A stretch of DNA of 64,000 nucleotides, from NCBI RefSeq assembly GCF_004336745.1, contig NZ_SJXD01000026.1, positions 124,001-188,000 on the forward strand. The letters run 5' to 3'. Under the pieces are notes generated by a model, which saw only the letters and a program-made list of their open reading frames with translations, searched no databases and was not told the origin of the DNA. The position numbers and the translations under genes are program-made. This DNA comes from Roseococcus sp. SYP-B2431. Its GTDB lineage: Bacteria > Pseudomonadota > Alphaproteobacteria > Acetobacterales > Acetobacteraceae. Of the stretch, positions 54,401-63,588 are shown piece after piece. Every line of letters starts with the position of its first letter. The stretch's first letter is position 1.

Positions 54401-55155
54401 GCCGCGCCGTCATTGACTTCACCGGCACCGGCCCGGAGCGCCCCGACAACTTCAACGCCCCGGCCGCCGTCTGCCGGGCGGTGGTGCTCTACTGCTTCCG
54501 CTCGCTGGTGGGCGAGGACATCCCGCTGAACGACGGCTGCCTCAAGCCGCTGGAGATCATCGTCCCGCCGGCGAGCTTCCTGAGCCCGACGCCGGGCCGG
54601 GCCGTGGTCGCCGGCAACACCGAGGTCAGCCAGGTGACCTGCAACGCGCTGCTGGCCGCGCTCGACGCCTGCGCCGCCGCGCAGTCGACGATGAACAACT
54701 CGCTCTTCGGCGACGACACCTACCAGTATTACGAGACGATCTGCGGTGGCACGGGCGCGGGCCCGGGCTTCCACGGCACCAGCGCCGTGCAGACGCATAT
54801 GACCAACACCCGCATGACCGACCCCGAGATCCTGGAGATGCGCTACCCCGTGCGCCTCGAGGAATTCTCGATCCGCCAGGGTTCGGGCGGCGCGGGGCAG
54901 TGGAAGGGCGGCGACGGCTCGCGCCGGCGCATCCGCTTCCTGCGCCCGATGCAGGCGGTGGTGGTGGCCTCGCGCCGCAACGTGGCGCCGCACGGCCTGC
55001 ACGGCGGCGCGGACGGCCTGCCGGGCCGGCAATGGGTGGATCGCGCCGACGGCACGCGCGACATCATCCCCGGCAACGCCGGCAAGGCCGATCTGGAGCC
55101 GGGCGACATCCTCGTCGTCGAGACGCCGGGCGGCGGCGGCTGGGGCAAGAGTTGA
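51442..55155 (+). CDS. Fused HyuA-HyuB hydantoinase / 5-oxoprolinase
   Basis: 1237 residues, the fused form also seen in eukaryotic OPLAH. The HyuA half (about 1-700) starts [19 protein letters not shown], with [14 protein letters not shown] and [11 protein letters not shown], and uses ATP. The HyuB half (about 710-1237) has [28 protein letters not shown] and [13 protein letters not shown]. It opens 5-oxoproline or a hydantoin to the amino-acid level. Codons 235-268 hold an in-frame, 51-bp duplicated segment not usual in the family. The TGA overlaps the next TTG start by 4 nt. Confidence 0.88.
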   Translation: MSVGTWQFWIDRGGTFTDVVARHPDGSLSTAKLLSENPERYRDAAVAGIRQVLGLEPGATLPEGLVEAVKMGTTVATNALLERKGERVLLLVPVGFADMLRIGNQARPRLFDLNVKLPELLHERVAEIGGRVSVDGAEIEPLDEAAARAALQAAHDDGIRAVAIVLMHAWAHPAHELRIGAIAAEIGFPQISLSHQASPLPRIVPRGDTTVVDAYLSPILGRYVRQVASELGGPVRSIDAEGGGRGSAGPSLRSIDAVGGGRESAGQPIKLYFMQSSGGLAEASSFQGKDAILSGPAGGIVGAARTAAMAGYDRIIGFDMGGTSTDVALYAGAFERAFETVVAGVRMRAPMMAINTVAAGGGSILKFDGARYRVGPESAGAVPGPACYRRGGPLTVTDANVMAGKIQPRHFPAIFGPNGDQPLDAEVVRGKFAALAAEIAKTTDTSPSPEQVAEGFLRIAVSNMAHAIKQVSLQRGYDVTKYALACFGGAGGQHACLVADELGMETVFIHPFAGVLSAYGMGLADQAVIREAAVEKPLAPEGIGVLEARLAELEAAGRAELVRQGADPARLKAEHRLHLRYAGTDAFLPVAFGCYHGVLRDFTEAHRARFGFATPERQVVVEAALVEVTMPGEAVQEEKLAERPTGEAIPLLDRVRLFAQGEAHDAPVHDREALLAGDAIRGPALIREAIATTVIEPGWEARVTALNHLVLHRVEARAAARLAETGRVDPVMLELFNSLFMSIAEQTGTVLQNTSLSVNIKERLDFSCAIFDATGQLVANAPHVPVHLGAMGESVRTVIRSRGATLRPGDVVALNNPYNGGTHLPDVTVITPVFDEAGREILFFVGSRGHHADIGGLTPGSTPPGSATLEEEGVVIDDFLLVDAGHFREAEFRALLASARYPARSPDVNLADVKAQVASNEMGVQELRRAVREFGLGVVRAYMGHVMDNAEESVRRVLSTLKDGRFETVTDDGTPLVVEVRVDRANRRAVIDFTGTGPERPDNFNAPAAVCRAVVLYCFRSLVGEDIPLNDGCLKPLEIIVPPASFLSPTPGRAVVAGNTEVSQVTCNALLAALDACAAAQSTMNNSLFGDDTYQYYETICGGTGAGPGFHGTSAVQTHMTNTRMTDPEILEMRYPVRLEEFSIRQGSGGAGQWKGGDGSRRRIRFLRPMQAVVVASRRNVAPHGLHGGADGLPGRQWVDRADGTRDIIPGNAGKADLEPGDILVVETPGGGGWGKS
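52145..52246 (+). repeat. In-frame 51-bp tandem duplication in the oxoprolinase gene
   Basis: Two adjacent 51-bp units (52145-52195 and 52196-52246) agree at all but three of the first 45 bases. They begin TCCGATCGATCGACGCCG and contain the palindromes CGATCGATCG and CGGCCG. They encode [17 protein letters not shown] and [17 protein letters not shown], placed between the HyuA motifs ELGG and [10 protein letters not shown]. The sequence looks like an inserted repeat element kept in frame. Confidence 0.8.
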
Positions 55156-57983
55156 GCCGAGCCGCCACCCTGCGCGGGGCCATTCTCGCGCTTCTCGCGG
55201 GGCTCGCGGCCCTGGCGGCGGTGGCGGCTTACCTGCTCCCGAAATACCTGGACTGGGACCGCCATCGCGGGACCATCGCGGCCCTCGCCTCGGAGCGGCT
55301 GGGCCGCCCGGTCTGGCTCGAAGGCCCCGTCACCCTCGAGCTGCTCCCCCAACCGCGGCTGGAGGCGTCGCGCATCGTCATCGGCCAGACCGCCGACGAC
55401 GTCCGCATGTCGGCCCGCGCCCTGCGCCTCCGCCTCGACCTCGGCGCCCTGCTGCTCGGCGGGATCCAGGTGCGCGAGCTGGCCTTGGTCGGCGCCGATA
55501 TCCGCCTGCCCTGGCCACCCACGGCGCTGCCCGGGCTGGCGCCGCTCCCGCGCCTGACGGCCCTGGATGCGCGGCTGGAGGACAGCCGCATCTCCATCGG
55601 CGACGCGGTGATGGAGGGCGTCTCCGCGCGCCTCACCGCCGGCAACCCCTCCGAGGCGCTGACGGCCGAGGGCGCGCTGGTCTGGCGCGGCCGGCCGGTG
55701 CGCTTCCAGGCCACGCTCGGCCGGGCCGGCGACGACGGGATCGCGCCTCTCGATCTCTCGGCGAGTCATGCCGGCGTGAACCTCCAGGCTCGCGGCGCGC
55801 TGCTGGCCGAGGGCGGCTTCGAGGGGCGGCTGGAGGTCGGCGGCCCGGACCTCGCGGCCGTGATCCCCGCCCCGCCCGGCCCCTTCCGCGCGACCTCCTC
55901 GCTTCTGGCCGGCGCCGAGGCGCTCACGGCCGGGCAACTCACCCTCGAGCTGGGCGGCCAGACGGTGCGCGGCTCGGCGCTGCTGCGGCTGGGCCGCGAG
56001 CCCCGCTTCGATCTGACGCTGGCCACGCCCCGCCTCGACGTGGAGCCCTGGCTGGCCGCCCTGCGCGGCGCCGGTCCGCAGGCCGTCCCCGTCTCGCTCG
56101 ACCTCTCCGCCGAGGGCGCCACGCTCGGTCCCCTCCGCCTGCGCAAGCTGCGCGCCGCCGCCTTTCTCCAGGGCGAGCGCCTGACGCTCAGCGACGTCTC
56201 GGCCGAGCTTCCCGGCGACACCACGCTGGAAGCCTCCGGCGCCAGCGCCGGGCCGCGGCTGGACCTGGCCCTGCGCTGGCGCTCCGCGCGCCCCGGGCAG
56301 CTCGCCGAGGCACTGGGCCTGCAGGCCCGCTGGCCGCTGCCGGTCGGCGGCTCCGAGGGCCAGCTTCGCCTCTCCTGGGAGGGGCCGCAGTTTACCGCGA
56401 CCGACCTCACCGCGCGGCTCGGGGCGACCCGCGCGACCGGCGGCTTCGTCTGGCGGCAGCAGGCCCGGCCGAGCCTTGCCCTCGGGCTGGAATTCGACGC
56501 GCTGGAGACGACCGTCACGCCCCGGCAGCTCCTGGCGTCGCTGCGCGAGGCGGGCGCGGAGGCGGATTTCCAGCTGCGCCTCGGCTTCGGCCGGCTGGTC
56601 CTCGGAGGCTCCATCTGGGACCGGCTGGCCTTGGACGGCGCCGCGGAGAACGGGCGCCTCCTCTTCCGCCGCCTCGCCGGGCGTCATCTCGGCCTGGACG
56701 TGACCCTGGCCGGCACGCTGGCCGCCGGCCGGGTCAGCGAGCTCAGCCTGGAGGCCGAGGGCGCCGCCGGCCCGCTCCTCGCGCGCCTGGGGCTCGACCG
56801 GCCGGGCCTGGCCGCCCTGCCGCTGCGGTTGCGCGCCACGGGCGCCGGGCCGCTGGACGCGCTGGCGGTGCGGCTGGAGAGCGACCTCGCCGAGGCCCGC
56901 ATCGAGGCGCAGCTCACGCTGGACGAGGCCCTCCTGGACCAGGGTTCGGGGCGTGGCCAGGGCACCGTGACCATGCGCCATCCGGGCGCGGCCCGGATGA
57001 TCGGCACGCTGCTGGAGCGGGAGGCGCCGGGCTGGATCGGCGAGGGCTCCTTCTCGCTGATCGCCAGCCTCGCCGGCCGTCCCGGATCCTGGAGCGCCGA
57101 GAGCTTCGAGCTCGTCGCCGGCGAACTGCGCGGCCGCGGCCAGCTGGCCGTCGCCGCGGCCGAAGGGCGCCGGGCCATCACCGGCCGCCTCGCCATGGAC
57201 CGCCTGCCGCTGCCGGACTGGCGGGCCTTGGACCTCGGTGCCTGGCCCGACCTGAACCTCGACGTCGCGCTGACCGCCGATCGCGTGGAGCCCATGGGCC
57301 TGCCGGCGATCGAGCAGGTCTCGGCCAACCTCCGCGCCGACGCCGCCTCGCTGCGGCTGGAGGACCTGCGCGGCAGCCTGGCGGGCGGCACCCTGGCCGG
57401 CACCGCCCGGCTGGAGCACGGGCCGGCGCTCCGCCTCTCGGCCGATGGCAGCTTCACCGATGTGGTGCTCTCCGCGCCCTTGTCCGGCCGGCCCGTGGAT
57501 ATCGGCGCAGGCCGCCTTTCCGGCGAGTTCCGCCTGGCCAGCACCGGGAATGCCCCGGCCTCGCTCGTGGCCGGGCTGGGCGGCGCCGCGCGGCTCACGC
57601 TGCGCGACGGCGTGGTGCAGGGGCTGGACGGCGTGGCGGCCGCCGGCGCGCTCGGCCTGGCCGATCTGCGCGCGGCGGAGGCGGCGCTGCGGGCAGCGCT
57701 GCGCGGCGGCGCCACGCCCGTCGAGCGGGGGACCGCGAGCCTCTCCCTGGCCGCTGGCACCATCACGGTCGACGAGGCGGCGCTGGGCGGCGATGCGGGG
57801 CTGGCGCTGGGCCTCGCCGGCCAGATCGACCTGCCCCGCGACGTGCTCGACCTTCGCATCACCCTGCCCGTGCAGGAGGGCGCGCCCGAGGTCGCGCTAC
57901 GCCTCACGGGGCCGAGCCTGGCGCCGCGCCGCCTGGTGGAGATTGCGCAATGGTTGCGCTGGCGGGCGGAGCACTCGCCTTAG
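55152..57983 (+). CDS. AsmA family protein
   Basis: 943 residues from a TTG at 55152 overlapping the previous stop by 4 nt. An N-terminal membrane anchor ([29 protein letters not shown]) leads to the AsmA-type periplasmic repeats ([21 protein letters not shown], and many similar beta-strand units) and a C-terminal [12 protein letters not shown]-type end. AsmA-like proteins form elongated channels that carry lipid between the membranes. The gene is likely co-transcribed with the oxoprolinase gene, though their functions have no obvious link. Confidence 0.8.
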   Translation: MSRAATLRGAILALLAGLAALAAVAAYLLPKYLDWDRHRGTIAALASERLGRPVWLEGPVTLELLPQPRLEASRIVIGQTADDVRMSARALRLRLDLGALLLGGIQVRELALVGADIRLPWPPTALPGLAPLPRLTALDARLEDSRISIGDAVMEGVSARLTAGNPSEALTAEGALVWRGRPVRFQATLGRAGDDGIAPLDLSASHAGVNLQARGALLAEGGFEGRLEVGGPDLAAVIPAPPGPFRATSSLLAGAEALTAGQLTLELGGQTVRGSALLRLGREPRFDLTLATPRLDVEPWLAALRGAGPQAVPVSLDLSAEGATLGPLRLRKLRAAAFLQGERLTLSDVSAELPGDTTLEASGASAGPRLDLALRWRSARPGQLAEALGLQARWPLPVGGSEGQLRLSWEGPQFTATDLTARLGATRATGGFVWRQQARPSLALGLEFDALETTVTPRQLLASLREAGAEADFQLRLGFGRLVLGGSIWDRLALDGAAENGRLLFRRLAGRHLGLDVTLAGTLAAGRVSELSLEAEGAAGPLLARLGLDRPGLAALPLRLRATGAGPLDALAVRLESDLAEARIEAQLTLDEALLDQGSGRGQGTVTMRHPGAARMIGTLLEREAPGWIGEGSFSLIASLAGRPGSWSAESFELVAGELRGRGQLAVAAAEGRRAITGRLAMDRLPLPDWRALDLGAWPDLNLDVALTADRVEPMGLPAIEQVSANLRADAASLRLEDLRGSLAGGTLAGTARLEHGPALRLSADGSFTDVVLSAPLSGRPVDIGAGRLSGEFRLASTGNAPASLVAGLGGAARLTLRDGVVQGLDGVAAAGALGLADLRAAEAALRAALRGGATPVERGTASLSLAAGTITVDEAALGGDAGLALGLAGQIDLPRDVLDLRITLPVQEGAPEVALRLTGPSLAPRRLVEIAQWLRWRAEHSP

Positions 57984-58046
57984 GCCATGGACGAAAGCCG
58001 TGGCGCACGGCATTTTGAAACGTGGTGATCGAAGGCGCCAAGGCGT

Positions 58047-58123
58047 CCGGAGATCTGAATCACGCGCTAAGACAAAGGACTAGATCGGGACAAGTGAGCG
58101 AATGCGAACGCATCACGATCTAG
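58047..58123 (+). repeat. Dispersed extragenic element, copy 2 (upstream of the M20 peptidase)
   Basis: 77 bp matching copy 1 at 18796-18873 in the same orientation, 33 bp before the ATG at 58157. Shared blocks are CCGGA, CTGA.TCA.GC.CT, CTAGA, AGTGAGC, TGCGAACG and the terminal GATCTAG. Similarity continues upstream to about 58022. Together with its context it appears to be a mobile or spread regulatory element. Confidence 0.65.
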
Positions 58124-58156
58124 GATCGCGCTCGGGTCCGAAAAGGCAGCACTGAC

Positions 58157-59554
58157 ATGGCGATTGAGACAGGTACCCGGGCCGATGCCCTCGCGCGCGC
58201 CGCCGCGATGTTCGACGAGGGGAAGCTCAAGGCCCGGCTCGCGGATTTCGTCGCCATTCCCTCGACGGCGCAGGAGGAAGGCTACGAGCCCCATCTGACG
58301 CGGTATCTGGAGCAGGCCATCAAGCCCTGGGTGGAGAGCCTGGGCTTCACCGCCGTCACGATCCACCCGAACCCCCTGGAGGGCTTCGGCCCTATCCTCA
58401 CCGCCGAACGCATCGAGGACCCCGCGCGTCCGACGGTCCTGCTCTACGGGCATGGCGACACGGTGCGCGGCCTGGACGACCAGTGGAGCGAGGGCCTCAA
58501 GGCTTGGGAGCTCATCGAGCGCGACGGCAAATGGTACGGGCGCGGCACGGCCGACAACAAGGGCCAGCACGTCATCAACCTCATGGCCCTGGAGGCCACG
58601 CTGGCCGCGCGCGGCGGCCGGCTGAACGCCAACGTCAAGCTCGTCCTCGAAATGGCGGAGGAGCGCGGCAGCCGCGGCCTGCGCGAGTTCGTGGCGCAGA
58701 ACGCCCGCCTTCTGGCCGCCGACGCGCTCATCGCCAGCGACGGCCCGCGCGTGATGCCCGAGGTGCCGACCATCGCCACCGGCACGCGCGGCACCTTCCA
58801 CTTCGACCTCGTCGTGAAGCTGCGCGACGGCGGCGTGCATTCCGGCCATTGGGGCGGCCTCACCAGCGATCCGGCCGTCATCCTCGCCCATGCCATCGGC
58901 ACCATGATGGACCGCAACGGCAAGATCCTCGTGCGCGACTGGCTGCCCCGCAACGGCGTCCCCGCCGATGTCCGCGGCGTGCTGGACGGCTGCGAGGTGG
59001 GCGGCGGCGGCGAGGCCGCGACGATCGACCCGGACTGGGGCGAGCCGGGCCTCACGGCGGCGGAGAAGATCTACGGCTGGAACAGCCTCATCATCCTCGC
59101 CATGGTCAGCGGCCGGCCGGAGAACCCGGTCAACGCCGTCGCCCCCGATGCCCGCGCGCATTGCCAGATCCGCTACACCGTGGACAGCGATCCGGACAGT
59201 TTCGCGGAGTCGCTTCGCAAGCATTTCGACGCGCATGGGCTGCAGAACGTGCGGATCGAGAACGCCTTCACGCGGATGCCGGCCTCCCGCACCTCGCCCT
59301 CGCACCCCTGGGTCGTCTGGGCGCGCGAGAGCATGGAGAAGTCGTTGGGCAAGCCCGTGCAGGTCATTCCGAATTCCTCGGGCGGCCTGCCGGGCGATGT
59401 CTTCGTCGACCACCTGAACGTGCCGCTGGTCTGGGTGCCGCACAGCTACAACGGCTGCAAGCAGCACGGGCCGGACGAGCACCTGTTGCCGGGGCCGGCG
59501 CGCGAGGGGCTGCTCGCCTTCGCCGGGATGTATTGGGACCTGGGCGAGAAGTAA
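58157..59554 (+). CDS. M20 family metallopeptidase
   Basis: 465 residues of the zinc M20 dipeptidase/deacetylase family. The metal site begins VLLYGHGDTVRG (residues about 95-106), followed by WYGRGTADNKGQHV, EMAEERGSRGLREF, and the C-terminal NSSGGLPGDVFVDHLNVPLVW with the last His. An intact two-metal centre is likely. The substrate may be a dipeptide or N-acyl amino acid. The upstream leader contains the second copy of the dispersed element. Hairpin 59557-59580 follows the stop. Confidence 0.87.
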   Translation: MAIETGTRADALARAAAMFDEGKLKARLADFVAIPSTAQEEGYEPHLTRYLEQAIKPWVESLGFTAVTIHPNPLEGFGPILTAERIEDPARPTVLLYGHGDTVRGLDDQWSEGLKAWELIERDGKWYGRGTADNKGQHVINLMALEATLAARGGRLNANVKLVLEMAEERGSRGLREFVAQNARLLAADALIASDGPRVMPEVPTIATGTRGTFHFDLVVKLRDGGVHSGHWGGLTSDPAVILAHAIGTMMDRNGKILVRDWLPRNGVPADVRGVLDGCEVGGGGEAATIDPDWGEPGLTAAEKIYGWNSLIILAMVSGRPENPVNAVAPDARAHCQIRYTVDSDPDSFAESLRKHFDAHGLQNVRIENAFTRMPASRTSPSHPWVVWARESMEKSLGKPVQVIPNSSGGLPGDVFVDHLNVPLVWVPHSYNGCKQHGPDEHLLPGPAREGLLAFAGMYWDLGEK

Positions 59555-59556
59555 GG

Positions 59557-59580
59557 GCGGGGCGCTGCCCCACGCCCCGC
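59557..59580 (+). terminator. Terminator-like hairpin after the M20 peptidase
   Basis: GCGGGGCG (59557-59564) pairs with CGCCCCGC (59573-59580) around an 8-nt loop, three bases after the stop codon. Only TT follows, so it is a weak intrinsic terminator at best. Confidence 0.4.
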
Positions 59581-59625
59581 TTGGGATCGTGTCGATCCCC
59601 AGGCCCCTGACGCGAATGAGGGCTC

Positions 59626-60870
59626 ATGGATAGCCTGCTGCTTCGGCTGGGCATGGCACTGGCGATCGGGCTGCTGGTGGGACTCGAGCGCGGCTGGCGC
59701 GAGCGCGACGAGCCCGCCGGCAGCCGCACCGCCGGCATCCGGACCTATGGCATCTCAGGGCTGCTCGGCGGGATTCTGGCGGTGCTTTCCCAGGCCTTCG
59801 CGACGACCTCGGTCTTCATCGCCGGCCTGCTGGGCTTCGCGCTCGTTTTCGGCTGGTTCAGCTTCCACGAGGCGCGGCACGACCGGAACTTCAGCGTCAC
59901 CGGGACCATCGCCGCGATCTGCGTCTTCGCGCTCGGGGGGCTCGCCGTGGTCGGGGACTACCGGGTCGCCGCGGGGGGCGGCGCCGGGCTGGCGGCCGTG
60001 CTGGCGAGCCGCGAGGCGATGCACGGCGTGTTGCGGCAGCTCACCTGGATCGAGCTGCGATCGGCCATCGTGCTGGCGGTTATGACCGCCATCGTCCTGC
60101 CCCTCCTGCCGAATCGCACGATCGATCCCTGGGGCGGGCTGAACCCCTGGGAGATCTGGTTCTTCACGGTGCTGACCGCGGCACTCTCCTTCCTCGGCTA
60201 CATCGCCGTCCGCGTCCTGGGCGCCGCGCGCGGGCTGCTGGTGAGCGCCCTGGCCGGCGCGCTCGTCTCCTCGACGGCGGTGACGCTCGCCTTCGCCCGC
60301 ACGGCCCATCAGAGCAGCAATGTGCGCTCCCTTTCGGGCGCGGCCGCTCTGGCGGCCATGGTCTCGATCCTGCGCGTGACGGCGGTGGTCGCCCTGCTGC
60401 AGCCGCATGTCCTGCCGGCGATCGTACCGGCCGCGCTGGCGGCGGCGGCCACCTTCGCGCTGTTCGGCCTGTCGCTGATCTTCCATGCGCGAGGGGAGGA
60501 GGCCTCCTTGCCTGCGAGCAATCCTTTCGCGCTGGGCGCCCTGCTGCTCTTTGCGCTGCTCTTCGCGGTGGTCTCGACAGCCAGCGCCGCGCTGGTGGGC
60601 CAGTTCGGGGGAGGGAGCGTGGTGGCGACCTCGGCGCTGTCCGGCGCCTTCGACGTGGATGTCGCGGTGCTGAGCGCGCTTCGCCTCTTCGACCAGGGGA
60701 TTCCGGCGCGCCTCATCGGCGAGGCGGTGCTGGCGGCCCTGGGCGTCAATGCGCTGGGACGGCTGTGTCTGGCCATTCCGGCGGGGCCGGTGGCCTTCTG
60801 GCTGCCGCTGGTGGCGGCAGCTGCCAGCGCCTTTGCGGCGGGTCTTTCGACCTTCCTGCTGCTCGGCTGA
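59626..60870 (+). CDS. MgtC/SapB family membrane protein with DUF4010 domain
   Basis: 414 residues. The N-terminal MgtC-type domain starts LGMALAIGLLVGLERGWRERDEPAGSRTAGIRTY with the VGLER motif, and is followed by about eight further membrane segments of the DUF4010 type (GALVSSTAVTLAFAR, LGALLLFALLFAVVSTASAALVG). MgtC proteins act at the inner membrane in low-magnesium adaptation and in regulating the ATP synthase in some bacteria; long DUF4010 fusions are less known. It stands alone between the M20 gene and the convergent DUF1489 gene. Confidence 0.85.
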   Translation: MDSLLLRLGMALAIGLLVGLERGWRERDEPAGSRTAGIRTYGISGLLGGILAVLSQAFATTSVFIAGLLGFALVFGWFSFHEARHDRNFSVTGTIAAICVFALGGLAVVGDYRVAAGGGAGLAAVLASREAMHGVLRQLTWIELRSAIVLAVMTAIVLPLLPNRTIDPWGGLNPWEIWFFTVLTAALSFLGYIAVRVLGAARGLLVSALAGALVSSTAVTLAFARTAHQSSNVRSLSGAAALAAMVSILRVTAVVALLQPHVLPAIVPAALAAAATFALFGLSLIFHARGEEASLPASNPFALGALLLFALLFAVVSTASAALVGQFGGGSVVATSALSGAFDVDVAVLSALRLFDQGIPARLIGEAVLAALGVNALGRLCLAIPAGPVAFWLPLVAAAASAFAAGLSTFLLLG

Positions 60871-60877
60871 CTTCGCC

Positions 60878-61300
60878 TCAGATGAGCCGGGCGTCCCGCA
60901 GCGCGGCGCGCAACCCGGGCGGGAGCGCGTCGAGGCCCGGCGCCATGCTGTGATCCGCCAGGTCGGGCGGCGTGGCCTCGGGCTCCAGGTAGCGCCAGCC
61001 CTGGAAGGCCTTCGCCGCGCGGGCCGCGACCGGCACCAGCAGGGGATCGAGCACGATGCCCGCGCAGGCCGTGCCGTCCTCCATCGTGTCGTCGATGATG
61101 TCGACGACGCGCTGCCGCGCCTGGATGAAGCCGGCGATCACCCAGTAGATGCTGCCGCCGTCCAGGATGTCGTCGCGCCGCTTCGGACGGTTTCGCGTCC
61201 GGTGCCGCAGCGGCGGATGGGTAAGGGCGCGCTCCGCCTGCCAGGCCTGCAGGCCCGCGACATCCTTCGAGCCGACCGAGAGCTTGATGAGATGCAGCAT
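60878..61300 (-). CDS. DUF1489 family protein
   Basis: 140 residues from the ATG at 61300 (MLHLIKLSVGSKDVAGLQAWQ). Features of the alphaproteobacterial DUF1489 family are visible: THPPLRHRTRNRPKRRDDILDGGSIYWVIAGFIQARQRVVDI near residues 28-70. These proteins have no assigned function. It is convergent with the MgtC-like gene and lies just downstream of rnpB on the same strand, with about 120 bp between. Confidence 0.85.
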   Translation of the reverse strand: MLHLIKLSVGSKDVAGLQAWQAERALTHPPLRHRTRNRPKRRDDILDGGSIYWVIAGFIQARQRVVDIIDDTMEDGTACAGIVLDPLLVPVAARAAKAFQGWRYLEPEATPPDLADHSMAPGLDALPPGLRAALRDARLI

Positions 61301-61423
61301 GCGGGAATGAATGGGCGCCCCGCCGGAGTCGGACAAGGCCAGGGGCCGAATGGGTTGTGGAGAAGCCGATTGCCCTCAAAGCCGAGCGGCCGGAGTTGCG
61401 CCCGCCTTCCGAGGGGGAGAATG

Positions 61424-61824
61424 ATGCCGGGCGGCCTGTAAGCCGGGTTCTGTCTTGGCCCGAAAGCCATGGACGACCATTCCTCTGGGACCCGCGTCAC
61501 CGCGGGCCTCGCGCGGCCAACCCGGAGGACGGGGCGGAAATGCCCCTGCTTGCGCTGCCCTCCCTATTCGGCCTTGCTCCCGGTGGGGTTTGCCGTGCCG
61601 CCGCCATTGCTGGAAGCGCGGTGGGCTCTTACCCCACCGTTTCACCCTGACCGCCCGAGCCCCCGCCGAAGCAGGCACTGGAGCGGCGGTCTGTTCTCTG
61701 TGGCACTTTCCCTAGGCTTACGCCCGCCGGCCATTGGCCGGCACCGCATTTCCGTGGAGCCCGGACTTTCCTCCAGCCCCGCGATCGCTCGCAGGACCAG
61801 CGGCCGTCCAGCCGCCCGGCACCG
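61424..61824 (-). ncRNA. rnpB: RNase P RNA (catalytic RNA of ribonuclease P)
   Basis: About 400 nt, read on the reverse strand. Conserved stretches are present in the right order: GAGGAAAGTCCGGGCTCCAC (5' core, 61756-61775), the GGGTAAGAGCCCACCGC region, CAGAGGAATGGTCGTCC, and ACAGAACCCGGCTTACAGG before the 3' end. The ends pair to form stem P1 (GCCGGGCGGC with GCCGCCCGGC), which sets the boundaries to within a few bases. It matures tRNA 5' ends with the RnpA protein. It looks like the type A RNA of alphaproteobacteria. Confidence 0.95.
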
Positions 61825-61830
61825 GGTGCT

Positions 61831-61859
61831 TGTTGCGCAGACCCTTGCCGGCCGGTCAA
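61831..61859 (-). promoter_or_regulatory. Candidate rnpB promoter
   Basis: On the reverse strand, TTGACC (61859-61854) and 17 bp further GCAACA (61836-61831), with the predicted RNA 5' end about 7 nt after. The -35 is good and the -10 is poor. The spacing to the RNA 5' end supports it. Confidence 0.4.
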
Positions 61860-61999
61860 GCGCGTTTGTGTTGCCCGATTGCAACAGCACTCGAAAAGCC
61901 TGTCACGCCATGGAGGTAAGGTTTCAAGCCCGGAGCATAAGGCCCTGTCAAAAAACGATACTCCGCATCAAGGGCCGCCTGGGCATGAGTCGTTATCCC

Positions 62000-62028
62000 T
62001 TGATTACCCATATCCACCCAGATAAAAC
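62000..62028 (+). promoter_or_regulatory. Candidate mraZ promoter
   Basis: TTGATT (62000-62005) and TAAAAC (62023-62028) are separated by exactly 17 bp; each matches four of six consensus bases. Initiation near 62035 would give a leader of about 166 nt. The spacer contains two MraZ-type repeats, so repression by MraZ would be direct. Confidence 0.5.
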
Positions 62029-62040
62029 CGCCACAGCCCA
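62006..62040 (-). promoter_or_regulatory. MraZ-type binding repeats
   Basis: On the reverse strand, TGGGT at 62020-62016 and 62010-62006 and TGGGC at 62040-62036 lie in a 10-bp register (the position between, 62030-62026, is CGGTT). MraZ binds TGGGN repeats with 5-nt spacers ahead of its own gene in E. coli and B. subtilis; the orientation differs here. Confidence 0.55.
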
Positions 62041-62053
62041 ATACGGATGAGAC

Positions 62054-62128
62054 GCTCGGGGGGGCGAGCATCTGGAAAAGGGCTGGTCGGGCGAGCCGAC
62101 GGGGTTTCCGGGGGGGAACCTCGTCGGC
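62054..62128 (+). other. Structured mraZ leader with G-rich loops
   Basis: Two hairpins: GCTCG-GGGGGG-CGAGC (62054-62069), and a 12-bp stem between 62095-62106 (GCCGACGGGGTT) and 62117-62128 (AACCTCGTCGGC), with a loop of TCC and seven Gs. Their loops are both poly-G, which is odd. They lie 73-147 nt before the mraZ ATG. Confidence 0.5.
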
Positions 62129-62200
62129 CGCTGCTCCCGGCAGAGGAACCAAACTGACCGTCCCCCTTTGGCGCGTTCGAGAGGGGCATCCGACGGCACG

Positions 62201-62647
62201 ATGACCCAGTTCCGGGGCAAATTCATCAACGGGTTGGACAAGAAGGGCCGCTGCAGCGTGCCGGCCCTGTTCCGCACCCGCCTTGCCGGAGAGGGCCTCG
62301 TCCTGCGCCGTTCCACCCGCCATCCCTGCATCGAGGCCTGGCCCACTTCCGCCTTCGAGGCCGAGGTCAGCCCCAAGAGCCCGCTCGACGAACCGAGCGA
62401 GGATGATGAATTCAAGGCCTATGCCCTCTACTCCGACACGGTGGACGTCACGCCCGACCCCGATGGCCGCATGATCCTTCCCGCCGACCTCATCCAGTTC
62501 GCGAAGCTGAGCGACAGCGTGGCCTTCCTCGGCCGCATGGACTGCATCGAGCTCTGGGAACCCGCGGCCGCCGAGGCACAGATCGAGAAGGCCCGTCAGG
62601 CGCTGGCCGAGAAGGCGCGCGCCCGGGCCGCGGCGGGGAGCGCCTGA
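62201..62647 (+). CDS. mraZ: Division/cell wall cluster transcriptional regulator MraZ
   Basis: 148 residues from the ATG at 62201 ([28 protein letters not shown]). It has two AbrB/SpoVT-like swapped-hairpin halves, the second centred on [34 protein letters not shown]. MraZ represses the dcw operon by binding TGGGN repeats. The C-tail ([17 protein letters not shown]) is helical. It overlaps rsmH by 1 nt. In-frame upstream ATGs add no conserved residues. Confidence 0.95.
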   Translation: MTQFRGKFINGLDKKGRCSVPALFRTRLAGEGLVLRRSTRHPCIEAWPTSAFEAEVSPKSPLDEPSEDDEFKAYALYSDTVDVTPDPDGRMILPADLIQFAKLSDSVAFLGRMDCIELWEPAAAEAQIEKARQALAEKARARAAAGSA

Positions 62648-63588
62648 TGGCCCATATCCCCGTCCTGCTCCAGGAGGTCCTGGAATACCTGGCGCCGCGC
62701 GCCGGCGAGAACATCCTCGACGGCACCTTCGGCGGCGGCGGCTATGCCCGCGCCATCCTTGAGGCCGCCCCCTGCACCGTCTGGGCCATGGACCGCGACC
62801 CCGAGGCGATCGCGCGCGGCGCGGCCCTGGCCGCCGCGTATCCCGGCCGCCTGCACCTCATCGAGGGCCGCTTCGGCGACATGCTCGCGCATCTCTCGGC
62901 CGCAGGCGTGTCCGCGCTGGGCGGGGTGGTGCTGGACCTCGGCGTCTCCAGCTTCCAGATCGACACGCCCGAGCGCGGCTTCTCCTTCCGCTTCGACGGT
63001 CCGCTCGACATGCGCATGGGCCGCGGCGGCCCGAGCGCGGCCGACCTCGTGAACACCCTTCCCGAGGCCGAGCTCGCCCATCTGATCTGGGAGCTCGGCG
63101 AGGAGCGGCATTCCCGCCGCGTTGCCCGCGCGATCGTGCGCGACCGCGCGGAGGCGCCCTTCGAGACCACGCTGCGCCTCGCCGAGACCATTCGCCGCGC
63201 CGTGCCGCGCGACCCGTCCGGCATCCATGGCGCGACCCGAAGCTTCCAGGCGCTGCGCATCCGCGTGAACGACGAGCTGGGCGAGATCGAGCGCGCGCTG
63301 GAACAGGCGCTCGGACTGCTGGCGCCCGGGGGCCGAATCGTTGTCGTATCATTTCACTCGTTGGAGGACCGGATCGTGAAGCGTGCCTTCCAGAAGGCCG
63401 CAGGCCGCACCCCTGGGGCGTCGCGGCACGACCCAGGCGCGCTGCTGGCGCCGCGCGCCGAGACGGAATTCGCCCTGCTCACGCCACGTTCCGTCCGTCC
63501 GGGCGCCACGGAGGCCGCGGAAAATCTGCGGTCCCGCTCCGCCCATCTCCGCGCCCTGCTCCGCAAGCCCGAAAGCCGCGCCGCATGA
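62647..63588 (+). CDS. rsmH: 16S rRNA (cytosine1402-N4)-methyltransferase
   Basis: 313 residues. The SAM site [16 protein letters not shown] (about residues 23-38), [18 protein letters not shown], and [29 protein letters not shown] are signature regions. It methylates C1402 of 16S rRNA near the P site. The ATG overlaps the mraZ stop by one base (TGATG), and its own stop overlaps ftsL by 4 nt. A normal member of the dcw cluster. Confidence 0.97.
   Translation: MAHIPVLLQEVLEYLAPRAGENILDGTFGGGGYARAILEAAPCTVWAMDRDPEAIARGAALAAAYPGRLHLIEGRFGDMLAHLSAAGVSALGGVVLDLGVSSFQIDTPERGFSFRFDGPLDMRMGRGGPSAADLVNTLPEAELAHLIWELGEERHSRRVARAIVRDRAEAPFETTLRLAETIRRAVPRDPSGIHGATRSFQALRIRVNDELGEIERALEQALGLLAPGGRIVVVSFHSLEDRIVKRAFQKAAGRTPGASRHDPGALLAPRAETEFALLTPRSVRPGATEAAENLRSRSAHLRALLRKPESRAA

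Larger units (their letters stand above)
61825..62200. other. 376-bp region between rnpB and mraZ
   Basis: No gene seen. It contains the rnpB promoter (reverse), the mraZ promoter with its MraZ-type repeats, and a structured mraZ leader, listed separately. The stretch 61870-61990 is less GC-rich and shows nothing clear. Confidence 0.6.
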
